Positions 1 through 9,470 of a stretch of DNA of 64,000 bases are shown piece after piece; position 1 is the first letter of the stretch; every line of letters begins with the position of its first letter. Origin of the DNA: Lachnospiraceae bacterium (GTDB lineage: Bacteria > Bacillota > Clostridia > Lachnospirales > Lachnospiraceae); assembly GCA_022788085.1 (NCBI GenBank), contig JALEWA010000004.1, positions 38,444 through 102,443 on the forward strand. The letters run 5' to 3'. The notes beneath the pieces are model-generated. The model was not told the origin of the DNA. It did not search any database and saw only the letters and a program-made list of their open reading frames with translations. The position numbers were made by a program, and so were the translations under genes.

Positions 1-115
1 TTTTCGGTTCTGCTGTCATTCTGACACGAAGCGAATTTGCTCCCCACGGTTCTATAACCACCTTTGCCTTTCCTTCTGCAATCATTAATTTGTCTTCCTC
101 TTGATAAATACGCAT
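1..115 (-). CDS. GH31-family glycosidase, N-terminal fragment (probable alpha-xylosidase)
   Basis: Only the first 38 codons lie in the window; the rest runs off the left edge. The ATG at 113-115 follows an AGGAAACGAG ribosome site. The translated start contains VVIEPWGANSLRVRMT, which resembles the N-terminal beta-sandwich of bacterial GH31 enzymes, where a PWG-NSLRVR stretch is common. GH31 includes alpha-xylosidases that remove xylose from xyloglucan oligosaccharides. The gene follows a GH74 xyloglucanase gene 29 bp upstream in the same direction, so an alpha-xylosidase is the likeliest role. The catalytic region is not visible, so family membership is moderately supported and substrate is inferred from context. 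Confidence 0.6.
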   Translation of the reverse strand, partial: MRIYQEEDKLMIAEGKAKVVIEPWGANSLRVRMTAEPK

Positions 116-144
116 ATCTCGTTTCCTACCTTCCCACAGATTTG

Positions 145-2484
145 CTAATGTACTTCTTCTCCATATTTTACGCCATTTGAACCGGTTGCCAGATAGAACC
201 TTCCAAAAACACGACAATCACCGTCAATGCTGTTTATATCCCCAAACATTTGTCTGTCCGTATTGATTCGTTCAAAACTCTTCCCTTCATCAAGCGTGCG
301 GTAAAAGCCATATACACCATCCATAACTGCATTGCAGTAAATGGCTTTCTTATCCTTATAATAATCACCGTTTGGCGAACCAAGTCCAAGCCCCACGCGG
401 AATACTACATCTCCATCCTTTGACAGCTTCTTAAGACTGACTCCGTCTGTTTCTTCGTTATATTTAAGTTTCCAAAGACCACCTTCGCCAACTACCAGAT
501 AAAAGACTCCCTTTTTCCCCGTTTCACCACGAACCTCTGTCTTGTTCGCGCAATCAATCAGTCCGAAATTCACCTTTGGAAATTCCTCCGGTAATGTATA
601 TTCATGATAGCTGTAGCCTCCATCCTTGCTGATATAGAAATCAGAATGTTCCCCGAAGCCATAAAATAAACGACTGTCCACTCTGTCAGCATAGACCTTG
701 AGCTTTCCTGTAAGCTTTAGCTCACCGGAAGCCTCATACACCTTACAGCATTGGAACTTCCTTCCACCATCATTGCTCATAATCAGCCTTGTAACAGGCA
801 GTTCGATTCCATCTGCTACTGACCATACGATATTCCTGCCATCCGGTGACATTGCTACCCAGCCGGAATTGACATTTGGACACTCAATAAAGTGCAATGC
901 TTCATCTAAATCCTTTGTTAAGCCAAATGGCATCGGCAATCGTTCAAAGGTTCTGCCCTGGTCTTTAGAAAGAATGAGTCCACCCTTTGTCTTACCTGTC
1001 CAATTGCCGCGTGGCGTTACAATCAACCATTCAGGATGCTCATCGGAAAAATCTGCATTGATACAGGTAATATAGCGATTTCCCTCCTTGTCTGCAAAGG
1101 AATTATCACAGGGTTTGTCAAGCTCTGCAAAGGCAAAGCCACCCAGATCACCAAGAACATCAATGACCTGTATCTCGCCCTTTGGCATGCTGTAGACATT
1201 TAAATGGACTGTTTCTTCCAAACCGTCATTCCAATCGGTGAAGAAGCAATCCTTGTCCTTTAGGTTTCTTGTACGAAATACTCCTGTTCCTGTGTTGAAC
1301 CATGCTTCATTATCATCAAATGGATTGATTTTTATATCACTGAGCCAATGAATCAGAGAGTGTCCTCCATTACATTCCGGTCGCATATATGGCGCGCGAA
1401 AACGAATCTCTCCATCTTCCAGATCATATAAAATCTGCTGCCAGCTTGCGCCATAGTCTTTTGAAAGAAAAACGCTGTCTCCATCGTCCTTGACAATGGT
1501 AGAAGTAACCAGTAATCCCGGGGTCTGTTCTGAAACAGAGATTCCCGAAAATCCATATTCCAATACCTCGCCCTTGGAAATTGCTTCCTGACCAATGCCC
1601 GTTACAGGTTTTGCACTTGCCGGCGTAATCTCACAGAATACACTGATTTTACCATCTGCATCAAATTCATAACGGGCAATCCTACCGTCAATCGTATCAC
1701 CGGAATCACAGCTATAACCATTTTCTATCACATAAGAGCGTTTACCGGTAGAAGCAAAGGTTATGTAAAGATAGCATTCATCCATGCACCAGTGTTGCGC
1801 TACCAGTCCATCGAAGCGACAGCCCTCTATTTTTCTACTCTCAGGCTGTGTCAGCTTTTCAAAACTTTCACCATTATCATAGGAAACATAAAGACTGTGA
1901 CCACGCATGTTGTTTTTCTCATCCTTTGTCGTAACACCTGCGGTTCCGACAAGCAATGCATTCCTTACCTGCGATACAAAGGTAAGATAATCTTCCGGCA
2001 GTGCAGTCAGCTTTCTCCAATCCTTTCCGACATTTCGGCTAATCCAGAGTCCCTCCTTCTGACTGGCAAAATATAAGGTATCTGCATCATCCTTATCTAC
2101 AAGAAGCCGCTCTCCTGTTCCACGCCCATTCAGATTTCCATGTATCATGACTGGTATTCTTTCATAACGAAAGCTTTCTCCATAGTCCTCTGAAATAGCA
2201 AGCACACCCGACTTTTCAGCATTAACACCACAGGCAATGTAAAGCATTTCAGGTTTATCATCATCCAAAGCAAAAGATATCGGAAAGCTCTCACTCAAAT
2301 CCTCCATCGTTACATGTGGAATGAGGCTAATCCATCTTTGCTTCTCTGCATCAAACCGATAGGTACCGCCAATATCCGTTCTCGCATAAAGAAGATTCTT
2401 TTTCTTCTTATGATAGAGTAATCCCGTTACGTATCCACCACCGGGAATCGGGAGATTCCTGTATTCATATGCTATCTGTTTCAT
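145..2484 (-). CDS. GH74 xyloglucanase / oligoxyloglucan hydrolase, no signal peptide
   Basis: A 779-residue beta-propeller glycosidase of family GH74, acting on xyloglucan or its oligosaccharides. The N-terminus has the family signature GGGYVTGLLYH followed by YARTDIGGTYRFD; the Asp of RTDIGG and the Asp of LGDLGGF in the middle match the two catalytic aspartates as I recall them for this family. BNR-type SxDxGxxF/W repeats recur (SEDYGESF, SYDNGESF, SKDYGASW, SKDQGRTF, SNDGGRKF, SKDGGYSY). The start was set at the ATG preceded by AAGGAGGATTGTAC; an in-frame extension further upstream has no ribosome site. No signal peptide or lipobox is visible, so the enzyme is probably cytoplasmic and would work on imported oligosaccharides, unlike most studied GH74 enzymes. 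It lies upstream of the GH31 fragment and downstream of the GH35 remnant. Confidence 0.9.
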   Translation of the reverse strand: MKQIAYEYRNLPIPGGGYVTGLLYHKKKKNLLYARTDIGGTYRFDAEKQRWISLIPHVTMEDLSESFPISFALDDDKPEMLYIACGVNAEKSGVLAISEDYGESFRYERIPVMIHGNLNGRGTGERLLVDKDDADTLYFASQKEGLWISRNVGKDWRKLTALPEDYLTFVSQVRNALLVGTAGVTTKDEKNNMRGHSLYVSYDNGESFEKLTQPESRKIEGCRFDGLVAQHWCMDECYLYITFASTGKRSYVIENGYSCDSGDTIDGRIARYEFDADGKISVFCEITPASAKPVTGIGQEAISKGEVLEYGFSGISVSEQTPGLLVTSTIVKDDGDSVFLSKDYGASWQQILYDLEDGEIRFRAPYMRPECNGGHSLIHWLSDIKINPFDDNEAWFNTGTGVFRTRNLKDKDCFFTDWNDGLEETVHLNVYSMPKGEIQVIDVLGDLGGFAFAELDKPCDNSFADKEGNRYITCINADFSDEHPEWLIVTPRGNWTGKTKGGLILSKDQGRTFERLPMPFGLTKDLDEALHFIECPNVNSGWVAMSPDGRNIVWSVADGIELPVTRLIMSNDGGRKFQCCKVYEASGELKLTGKLKVYADRVDSRLFYGFGEHSDFYISKDGGYSYHEYTLPEEFPKVNFGLIDCANKTEVRGETGKKGVFYLVVGEGGLWKLKYNEETDGVSLKKLSKDGDVVFRVGLGLGSPNGDYYKDKKAIYCNAVMDGVYGFYRTLDEGKSFERINTDRQMFGDINSIDGDCRVFGRFYLATGSNGVKYGEEVH

Positions 2485-2591
2485 GTACAATCCTCCTTGT
2501 TCCATGTAAGAGCAATTCTTTTCCATACTGTAGCATAAACACATCAAAATGAATACATAAGTTATTAGAGAGAAAATTTGTAAAAATCAGA

Positions 2592-4198
2592 CTAAACCTG
2601 AGTCTTTTGCTCCTGCTCCACACTTGCTGAAAGCAATTCACATCCCTTCTTAGGCGGCAAATCATAATAGACACCCTCTTTATAGGGATACACTACCAGA
2701 CTCAGTTCACGTGGATAGCCATATCGTTTTAAGGCAACTATCCATTCCTCACCATTCGAGAACCAATCTGTCAGAATCCTGTCTCCATCATAAAGCTCTG
2801 CCTTATCACCTGCATAATCCATATGCAGATATATCTCATGAAGCTTATCCTCTTCATCCTTTTGCATAGAAAGACTAATATGATACACCTCGCAATGCTC
2901 ATCTGCACCAAGGCTTCTGTCTTCTGCATGAACCTGATTTGTCACATCAATCATCTTTTGCTTTTCTTCCCCGCTATATTCCGTATAGGAGACTGACACA
3001 TTTGTCAGCATATAAAGTATGCCATCCTGCTCAAAAAGCGGCTTTTTTGTGATGTATAATCTGTCACCAAACTGATAAACATACTCTGCCTCCTCTTTTG
3101 AAAGAATCACTATATTGTCATAGGCTTCTCCTTCATAATCAAAATAGGGATTTCCACCATTTTCATAAAAGAAATAGCGTTCTCCTATTTTCGTAAGCAA
3201 GGAGACATTCGTTCTTAACAATCTGCACTTTCCCATCTGCAGTCCAAAAGGAATCACTGCACACTCACCGGAATCACAACAGATATGCTCCAGGATAAGA
3301 GGCTCCTTTCCTATTCCGTAAATCTCCACCTGCAAATCCTTGATTGGCTCCATCCTGCGTAAACGCTGATGATTATTTATAAACAGAAAGCCTTCCTGAG
3401 TTTCATGGCAGTATCTCACGCTGATACGGGGTGTCGTCATATCCTCTGCATTTTCAGGTTGTATATCCGGGAAGTACGCCTGTGCCTGTGCTAACGTCTC
3501 TGAGAATGCATGAATCATCAAATGTAATCTTTTTAGTCTATGATAGCTTTCATTCAATTTACCGGACTCACGAATGCAAGTCTGAAAGTCATAGCTTTTC
3601 ACAGGTAAATCATTAAAATATCCTGTTACTCTTGCTTCCTGCAGATTGCTGTATTTTCCATCAGGATTATATCCACCATGATACATATAATAACCTAACA
3701 GGTTTGCTCCTGCCCCAAGCATACAGACTGATTGTGCTTCTATATCTCTTGCAAAAGGATATGTTCTTCTATGCGCCGTTACCTGCAAACCTCCACCAAG
3801 CTCTGCTGTCAGATATGGATTTTTTGCTTTGGAAAAGGTTATTTCTTCTTCCTTTTCAATCTTGAGGTCTGCTCCAATATTCTCGTCCTCACGAAAAGGC
3901 ATGAACAGAAAGTTCTCACATGCAGGCATTTCATCCACATGTCCTGCCCATGGCGCATCTACATATCCACCAAGAACAGGAATGGTCTCACCATCAAGCA
4001 CAATCGCTCCACCCCATCCGGTAGTCGTATAATAAGGCACTTCAAAGCCAAGCTCCAGTGCAAGTGATTTCAAAGCCTTCATATGTGCAATGCCTTCCGC
4101 TTTATCTGAAGGTCCACCAGCACGCATTTTCAGTAATACTTCCTTCCACTGATTGGCAGCTTTTCTAATACTGCTTTTTCCCCAATTGTAACCTTCAT
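2592..4198 (-). pseudogene. GH35 beta-galactosidase, degraded by internal deletions
   Basis: The remnant begins with a good start: GGAGG at 4207-4211, 8 nt, then ATG at 4196-4198 giving MKVTIGEKAVLEKLPISG, a typical GH35 opening. That frame stops after 22 codons. A second frame carries QWKEVLLKMRA, which matches the GH35 segment just before the first barrel strand, and then jumps directly to GGPSDKAEGIAHMKALKSLA, which normally lies just after the acid/base Glu of the ENEYG motif. About 130-150 residues including that Glu are missing, as is a shorter stretch with a frame change nearer the start. The downstream 500 codons (TGWGGA, GGYVDAPWAGH, then beta-domains) are still open. I infer recent inactivation. 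An open frame extends upstream to 4289 but runs into the kinase terminator and has no ribosome site. Confidence 0.8.
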
Positions 4199-4275
4199 TT
4201 CCGTTTCCTCCATTTGATTTTATGTTTATGAAGATCCCGCATTTGCGGCACGCTTCTGTGAAAAATATGATTACG

Positions 4276-4306
4276 AAAATGAACGGCATAACCAGCCGTT
4301 CATTTT
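4276..4306 (-). terminator. Rho-independent terminator of the histidine kinase gene
   Basis: AAAATGAACGGC (4276-4287) pairs with GCCGTTCATTTT (4295-4306), a 12-bp stem with a 7-nt loop ATAACCA. It overlaps the stop codon of the kinase gene. The U-tract read from the minus strand is only four bases, so termination may be partial. Confidence 0.65.
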
Positions 4307-6467
4307 ATTCTTCTCTAACTCCAAGATACTTAATCAGAACCTGTCGCATTTCTTCAATATCAATCGGTTTTGATAGAAAGTCATCAAAGCCTTCTGCCAG
4401 CATCTCTTCTCTTACCCCACTTACTGCATTTGCCGTAAGCAAAACGATGGGAAGTCTTTCAAAGATTCCACCCATATGGCGTATCGCATGTAATGTTTCC
4501 ACACCATCCATTTCCGGCATCATATGATCCATGAATATCATATCATATGCTTTTCCTGCCTGTAATAATAATACGCAATTTCTTCCTGACTGAATGATAT
4601 CTGCTTCGATACCAAGACAGTTCAGGATTCCCTGCGCGACCTCACAATTAAGCTCATTATCATCCACAATCAGTACTCGTCCTTTGTTAATGACAACATC
4701 GTCCAACTTCCTTGTTTCCTTCTGCGCCTCTTCTTCTGTGCCAATTCCTTGCCAAAGGTCAATAATGAATTTAGTTCCTTTTCCATATTCACTTTCAAAG
4801 GTAATATTACCATCCATCATTTCCACAAAGCTTTTCACAATAGAGAGTCCAAGTCCGCTTCCTTCTATCTGGTAATTATGTTTTTTATCAAACTGTTCGA
4901 ACTTGCCAAACACCTTGGAATAGTTTTTCTCTTCAATGCCAATTCCCGTATCTTCTACTTCTATGTGAAGCATCACATGTTTCCGGGTTCTTTCCTTCAG
5001 CTTAATGTGCAGTGTTATACTGCCTTTCTCTGTATATTTTATACTGTTGTTCAGCAGATTCGTCAAAACCTCCTGAAGCTTTACCTTATCCCCAAATAAA
5101 CATCCCGGAATCTGATTATCAATGTCCATTCGCAAGACAAGACCGGCTTTTCCTGCCTGCGCTCCCATCATAGAGCGAAGTTCTTCCATCATGGTCTGGA
5201 AACGATAATTCACATTTACAAGCTCCATCTTGCCTGATTCAATCTTTGTAATATCAAGAATTTCATTGATCAGATGGAGAAGCGTATGTGACGCTGTTTT
5301 GATATTGTTAAGATATCCCCGAACCAGCTGTGTATCCTGATTTCTAAGTGCCAGCTCTGAGAATCCTACAATGGCATTCATCGGCGTTCTTATTTCATGT
5401 GACATATGTGCAAGAAAATTTGTCTTTGCCCGATTTGCCTCTTCTGAAGCTTCCTTAAGCCGAATCATTTCATTTGTATACTGATTAATAAAGGTCATAT
5501 CAAAGATCCATGCAAGATAACCCTGTATTTCATTTCTTTCCCCGTCTCCTTTGACATCAGAAATGCGGATCTCATAGTGGCGCCCATCCTGTTCAAATAC
5601 ATTTTCCTTTGTCATAAAGATACGCTCAATTGCCTTTTGCGGTCTTTCACTTTCCAATTCCGGCAGCAGGCTCTTTGCAACCGGATTACTATATATGACC
5701 TCTCTTTTCTTGCTGTCGACTACAATCAGACCATCCTTTGTATCCTCGAGGACTCGTTCCCGTGCAAGCTGCATAGTATCCAGCAGACCATACATTTTTA
5801 CATCTACCAGAATCAAAACTTCTGCACAGGCAATAACAAAAGTAGTAGGGTCAAAATTCTGTAATAAGTTACTGAATATAAATATTACTGACATAATCAT
5901 GGGGGCAAGAGCCGCCCAAATCAGAAGCTGAAGGCGAAGTCTTACTTTCTTTAATGTCTTCGGTGTCCTATGTAATTCATAAATTACAATGCTCCCATAG
6001 AAAATCACACAAAACAGAAATTCTATCATCCAGACATAATACAGAATGCCTTTCCCTAAAATAAGTACGATTCTGCCATTTTCCAATACTTTATGCCCGA
6101 TCGAACTATAAAACAATGAATTTCTGCTACAAGTCATAACCGAACCAATAATAAAGACATTTAATATGGAAAAGATATTGATTAAGTTCTTTGATATCTT
6201 AATTCTACTAAATCCCGCTATAAAAAGCAGAATATATATCATGATAAAGCATTTTCCGACATAACCAACCTTTACAGCCGTTATTGCCCCATCCTCACTA
6301 TGGGCATAGAATTCCAATGCATTTGCTACTGTAGAAAGAAATCCACAAATATAGGCCATCATGAGGTTTTTCTGGTTCGTGGAAGCTTCCTCTTGTATAA
6401 CAACAATACAGCAGATAAAACATATTGCCATTCCAAGCAAATCTATCAAACCAAATATGTTTTCCAA
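4305..6467 (-). CDS. Membrane hybrid sensor histidine kinase with fused receiver
   Basis: A 720-residue hybrid kinase. Residues 1-225 form about seven membrane segments, resembling the 7TM N-terminal domain of some Firmicute kinases. Residues 235-330 look like a PAS domain (DGLIVVDSKKREVIYSNP). The HisKA box FLAHMSHEIRTPMNAIVGFS places the phospho-accepting His at 357. The ATPase domain has an N box (NLLNNSIKYTEKG), VEDTGIGI and GSGLGLSIV. A C-terminal receiver (595-720) has VDDN, phospho-acceptor Asp647 in FMDHMMPEMDG and Lys700. The start is TTG, preceded by AAGGTAAGG with a 7-nt gap. No separate response regulator or HPt gene is adjacent, so the output path is not visible. The signal is unknown; the position between xyloglucan genes and the hydrogenase operon gives no firm clue. 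Confidence 0.9.
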   Translation of the reverse strand: MENIFGLIDLLGMAICFICCIVVIQEEASTNQKNLMMAYICGFLSTVANALEFYAHSEDGAITAVKVGYVGKCFIMIYILLFIAGFSRIKISKNLINIFSILNVFIIGSVMTCSRNSLFYSSIGHKVLENGRIVLILGKGILYYVWMIEFLFCVIFYGSIVIYELHRTPKTLKKVRLRLQLLIWAALAPMIMSVIFIFSNLLQNFDPTTFVIACAEVLILVDVKMYGLLDTMQLARERVLEDTKDGLIVVDSKKREVIYSNPVAKSLLPELESERPQKAIERIFMTKENVFEQDGRHYEIRISDVKGDGERNEIQGYLAWIFDMTFINQYTNEMIRLKEASEEANRAKTNFLAHMSHEIRTPMNAIVGFSELALRNQDTQLVRGYLNNIKTASHTLLHLINEILDITKIESGKMELVNVNYRFQTMMEELRSMMGAQAGKAGLVLRMDIDNQIPGCLFGDKVKLQEVLTNLLNNSIKYTEKGSITLHIKLKERTRKHVMLHIEVEDTGIGIEEKNYSKVFGKFEQFDKKHNYQIEGSGLGLSIVKSFVEMMDGNITFESEYGKGTKFIIDLWQGIGTEEEAQKETRKLDDVVINKGRVLIVDDNELNCEVAQGILNCLGIEADIIQSGRNCVLLLQAGKAYDMIFMDHMMPEMDGVETLHAIRHMGGIFERLPIVLLTANAVSGVREEMLAEGFDDFLSKPIDIEEMRQVLIKYLGVREE

Positions 6468-6515
6468 TGTTTAACCTTACCTTTCTGTGATCCTTGTCAT
6501 AAAGAATCATACAAA

Positions 6516-6548
6516 AAAATAGTACAAAACTGTGTTTTGTACTATTTT
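6516..6548. terminator. Strong bidirectional terminator
   Basis: AAAATAGTACAAAAC (6516-6530) and GTTTTGTACTATTTT (6534-6548) form a perfect 15-bp stem with a 3-nt loop. On the minus strand it is followed by seven T residues and ends the hydrogenase/glycosyltransferase operon. It lies upstream of the kinase gene. Confidence 0.85.
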
Positions 6549-6586
6549 ATCACAATTTTATAGTATTTTGTATAGGAATTCCAAAA

Positions 6587-7705
6587 CTATTCTGTACAAA
6601 TATCCAAAAGAGTAGCAGCCTGAGTACTTTCTTCCTCATTTGTCGCATAGATTCGTATTGCTGCAAGCAGTGCAATATCACTTACTCTTTCCTGCTTCAG
6701 CCACACCTTGTCCTGAGCTATGCTCTGAATATCTCCACGAATCACCTTTTGCACAATTCCATTCAACTGTCTGAAAAAGCTTATAATCTCCTGATACTCC
6801 TTACGTATATCCAGAAAACACACTCCATTCTTTTCAAGCTCAAGACTTGCTGTGGACACTGCCTGTAAGCAAAGCTTGCACTCTCCTGTAATATCGGAAG
6901 CTTCCATTAATACATCCGGTCTTATTTTCAGGCAACGTGCAAAGTATTCCTTTGCTCCTGAAACATCTTTTGCAGCAAAATACTCTGCCATTTTATCCTT
7001 AATCTCTCTTGTTTCCATCTTCTCACCAATGATGGCTACACGACATTCATACGCCTTCAGCTTACGTACAGTTACCCATACATAAAGCAGGAACTCCGAA
7101 ATAAAACCAAACACCCTCTTGTGATAGTCATCCTCAAAGGTCAGGTCAATTCTCTTCTGCAGTTCAAAAAAAATGGAGAACAGCCATTGTACATACTCAT
7201 CAAATAAAGCCTTCTTTGCTACCATGATATTTCCAAAATAAGTCTTATTCTTATGCACTAAATCGATAAAGGTATCATAATATTCCGGATATTTTTCAAG
7301 AATGATTCTTCCTGTCTCATCCAATGTCTCTACTCTGTGGTGAGCGCCAAAGCCATAATGATATGAATTCGGCAGTTCGAGCTGCTTTGTTGTAATAATA
7401 TCATATCGGCTAAGAATTTCCTCATACTGCCTTTCCGAAAAGACAAAGCCTTCTTCACTTGTCAGGTATCTTCGGTAATGGCAGATTCCTACATAATCTG
7501 CATCATGGTAATTCTTCCAAACCCAATACACGCCTGACAATTCTGCATAATAGCAGTTCAAGTCAGAAATGTTATCTCCCGTATCATCACCTAAATACCC
7601 GAAATCTTCCTTTGCCTGCTTATGTCCCACATGAAGCGGTACATACATTGGATTTGCCGGCACGTCAAACCTCTTGTGTGTCATTGCAAAAATCTTTACC
7701 GACAT
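6587..7705 (-). CDS. DUF4422 glycosyltransferase
   Basis: A 372-residue protein with the DUF4422 (capsular/exopolysaccharide glycosyltransferase) signature in its first half: IFAMTHKRFDVP, GYLGDDTGDNIS, YYAELSGVYWVWKN and YVGICHYRRYL, then a pair of GFGAHH and YHKRVFGFISE segments. Roughly residues 250-372 are helical and unassigned. The start is the ATG after AAGGGGGAAC; a longer in-frame opening overlaps the hydrogenase gene and has no ribosome site. The gene follows hydA by 22 bp with no terminator, so it is probably cotranscribed with the hydrogenase, an odd partnership. The acceptor and donor sugars cannot be told from sequence. No signal peptide or membrane segment is seen. Confidence 0.8.
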   Translation of the reverse strand: MSVKIFAMTHKRFDVPANPMYVPLHVGHKQAKEDFGYLGDDTGDNISDLNCYYAELSGVYWVWKNYHDADYVGICHYRRYLTSEEGFVFSERQYEEILSRYDIITTKQLELPNSYHYGFGAHHRVETLDETGRIILEKYPEYYDTFIDLVHKNKTYFGNIMVAKKALFDEYVQWLFSIFFELQKRIDLTFEDDYHKRVFGFISEFLLYVWVTVRKLKAYECRVAIIGEKMETREIKDKMAEYFAAKDVSGAKEYFARCLKIRPDVLMEASDITGECKLCLQAVSTASLELEKNGVCFLDIRKEYQEIISFFRQLNGIVQKVIRGDIQSIAQDKVWLKQERVSDIALLAAIRIYATNEEESTQAATLLDICTE

Positions 7706-7727
7706 GACTTGTTCCCCCTTAATTGTA

Positions 7728-9470
7728 CTATTTGCTTCTTGGCATCTCCCATGCCTGATGGTCTGTATGCAGCAGCATATGTGCTTTATGGGATAACGGT
7801 TTCTCAAGGAATTCTTCATAAAGCTTTAAAACAGCGGCATTCTCATGTGAGAATCGAAGCTCTGCGTTCTCATCCAGTTTACGCAGATTCTTACTTCTAG
7901 TTGTAGCAAGCTCACAGCCGTCCTTGATTGGTTGTCCACCACCACCTACACAGCCTCCGGGACATGCCATGACCTCTACAAAGTCATAATGAACCTCGCC
8001 TGACTCTAATGCCTCAATCAGCTCTCTTGTATTTCCAAGTCCATTTACAACAGCCGTCTTAATTACAATATCACCTATATGGAATTCTGCTTCCTTCCAT
8101 TTTCTCTGTTCTCTGGTACTTCTTACTTCCTGGAATGCATTTACATCCGGATTTGTACCTGTAATCAAATAATAAGCTGAACGTAGTGCCGCTTCCATAA
8201 CACCACCTGCTGTACCGAAAATGACACCGGCTCCTGTTCCATCTGCCATCGGATCATCACATGGCTTATCCTGAAGCGTCTTAGGATCGATATGCGCCAT
8301 ACGAATCATACGATTCAATTCTCTTGTTGTTAATACAACATCTACATCATGTCCTGCATACTCCTCGTAGAAAAGCTCCATGTTTCTTTCGCCCTTCTTG
8401 GCAACACAAGGCATAATCGATACTGTAACCATATCCTCCGGTGCTACTCCGATCTTCTTAGCAAAATAAGTCTTCATGACTGCACCAAACATCTGCTGTG
8501 GTGATTTTGCACTGGAAAGCCTTGATACCAGATGCTGATATTGTGATTTCACATAGCGAATCCACCCGGGACAGCAAGAGGTAAACATTGGCATCTGCTT
8601 CGTATCGCCCTTCTTAAAGCGTTCCACGAATTCATTGCCTTCCTCCATGATCGTAAGATCGGCTGAAAATACCGTATCAAACACATAGTCAAAGCCCATT
8701 CTCTTGAGTGCATCGACTATCTTACCCATTGTCGCTTCCTCACGGTTCAAACCAAAGGTTTCTCCCCATGCTGCACGCACTGCCGGTGCTACCTGAACAA
8801 CCGTGACCTTTTTCTTATTCTCGATTGCCCACCATGCCTTTTCCGTATCATCACGCTCACGTAATGCACCAACCGGACAGTGTGTAATACATTGACCACA
8901 TAAGGTACAGTCAGATTCTTCAATTGTTCTGTTTCCTGTTACATAGACACCTGTTCTGGAACCGGTTCCCTCTACATCCCATACCTTAACACCTTGTATT
9001 TTATCACAAACCTGGATACAACGCATGCATTTAATACATTTATCTGCATCGCGAATCAATGGGAAGTTCTTATTCCATGGCAATGGATGAAGCTCCTTCT
9101 CATAAGGCACATCCAGAATATTTAAATCTCTGGTAATGGTCTGCAAAGAGCAGTTTCTGTTTCTTGCACAGGTTACGCAGTTACTGTTATGCTGGGACAG
9201 TATCATCTCTACCGTTTTTTTACGGTTTCTGCGAACCTTGGGACTGTTAGTATAGATTACCATTCCTTCTTCTACCTGATTATTACAGGAAGTTACCAGC
9301 TTCTCCTTACCTTCTATCTCTACAACACAGACACGGCATGCCCCAATTTCATTAATATCCTTTAAGAAGCAGAGCTTTGGAATAGGAATTCCTGCAAGAT
9401 TAGCTGCATCCATAATGGTACTTCCTTCCGGAACCTCTATTTGTCTTTGGTCAATTGTAAGTCTTACCAT
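7728..9470 (-). CDS. hydA: [FeFe] hydrogenase, modular M3 type
   Basis: A 580-residue iron-only hydrogenase with the same module order and nearly the same length as clostridial HydA (CpI). Residues 1-75 are a [2Fe-2S] domain with Cys34, 45, 48 and 62. The His-Cys3 [4Fe-4S] site is His94, Cys98, 101, 107. Two ferredoxin-type clusters follow (CIKCMRCIQVC and CTLCGQCITHCP). The H-cluster motifs are all present: TSCCPGW, MPCVAKKGE and MACPGGCVGGGGQP. The ATG overlaps the end of the upstream flavoprotein gene (ATGGTAA, 7-nt overlap), so the two are translationally coupled. The partner suggests electron exchange with NAD(P)H. Pairing with a GltD-like subunit resembles the glutamate-synthase-linked group (A2 in the HydDB scheme), for which the direction of catalysis is not established. 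Cytoplasmic. Confidence 0.95.
   Translation of the reverse strand: MVRLTIDQRQIEVPEGSTIMDAANLAGIPIPKLCFLKDINEIGACRVCVVEIEGKEKLVTSCNNQVEEGMVIYTNSPKVRRNRKKTVEMILSQHNSNCVTCARNRNCSLQTITRDLNILDVPYEKELHPLPWNKNFPLIRDADKCIKCMRCIQVCDKIQGVKVWDVEGTGSRTGVYVTGNRTIEESDCTLCGQCITHCPVGALRERDDTEKAWWAIENKKKVTVVQVAPAVRAAWGETFGLNREEATMGKIVDALKRMGFDYVFDTVFSADLTIMEEGNEFVERFKKGDTKQMPMFTSCCPGWIRYVKSQYQHLVSRLSSAKSPQQMFGAVMKTYFAKKIGVAPEDMVTVSIMPCVAKKGERNMELFYEEYAGHDVDVVLTTRELNRMIRMAHIDPKTLQDKPCDDPMADGTGAGVIFGTAGGVMEAALRSAYYLITGTNPDVNAFQEVRSTREQRKWKEAEFHIGDIVIKTAVVNGLGNTRELIEALESGEVHYDFVEVMACPGGCVGGGGQPIKDGCELATTRSKNLRKLDENAELRFSHENAAVLKLYEEFLEKPLSHKAHMLLHTDHQAWEMPRSK

Noticed and set aside
4198..4289. Upstream extension of the GH35 remnant reading MPFIFVIIFFTEACRKC
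   Set aside because: It runs into the kinase terminator, has no ribosome site, and the true GH35 start lies at 4198 in another frame.
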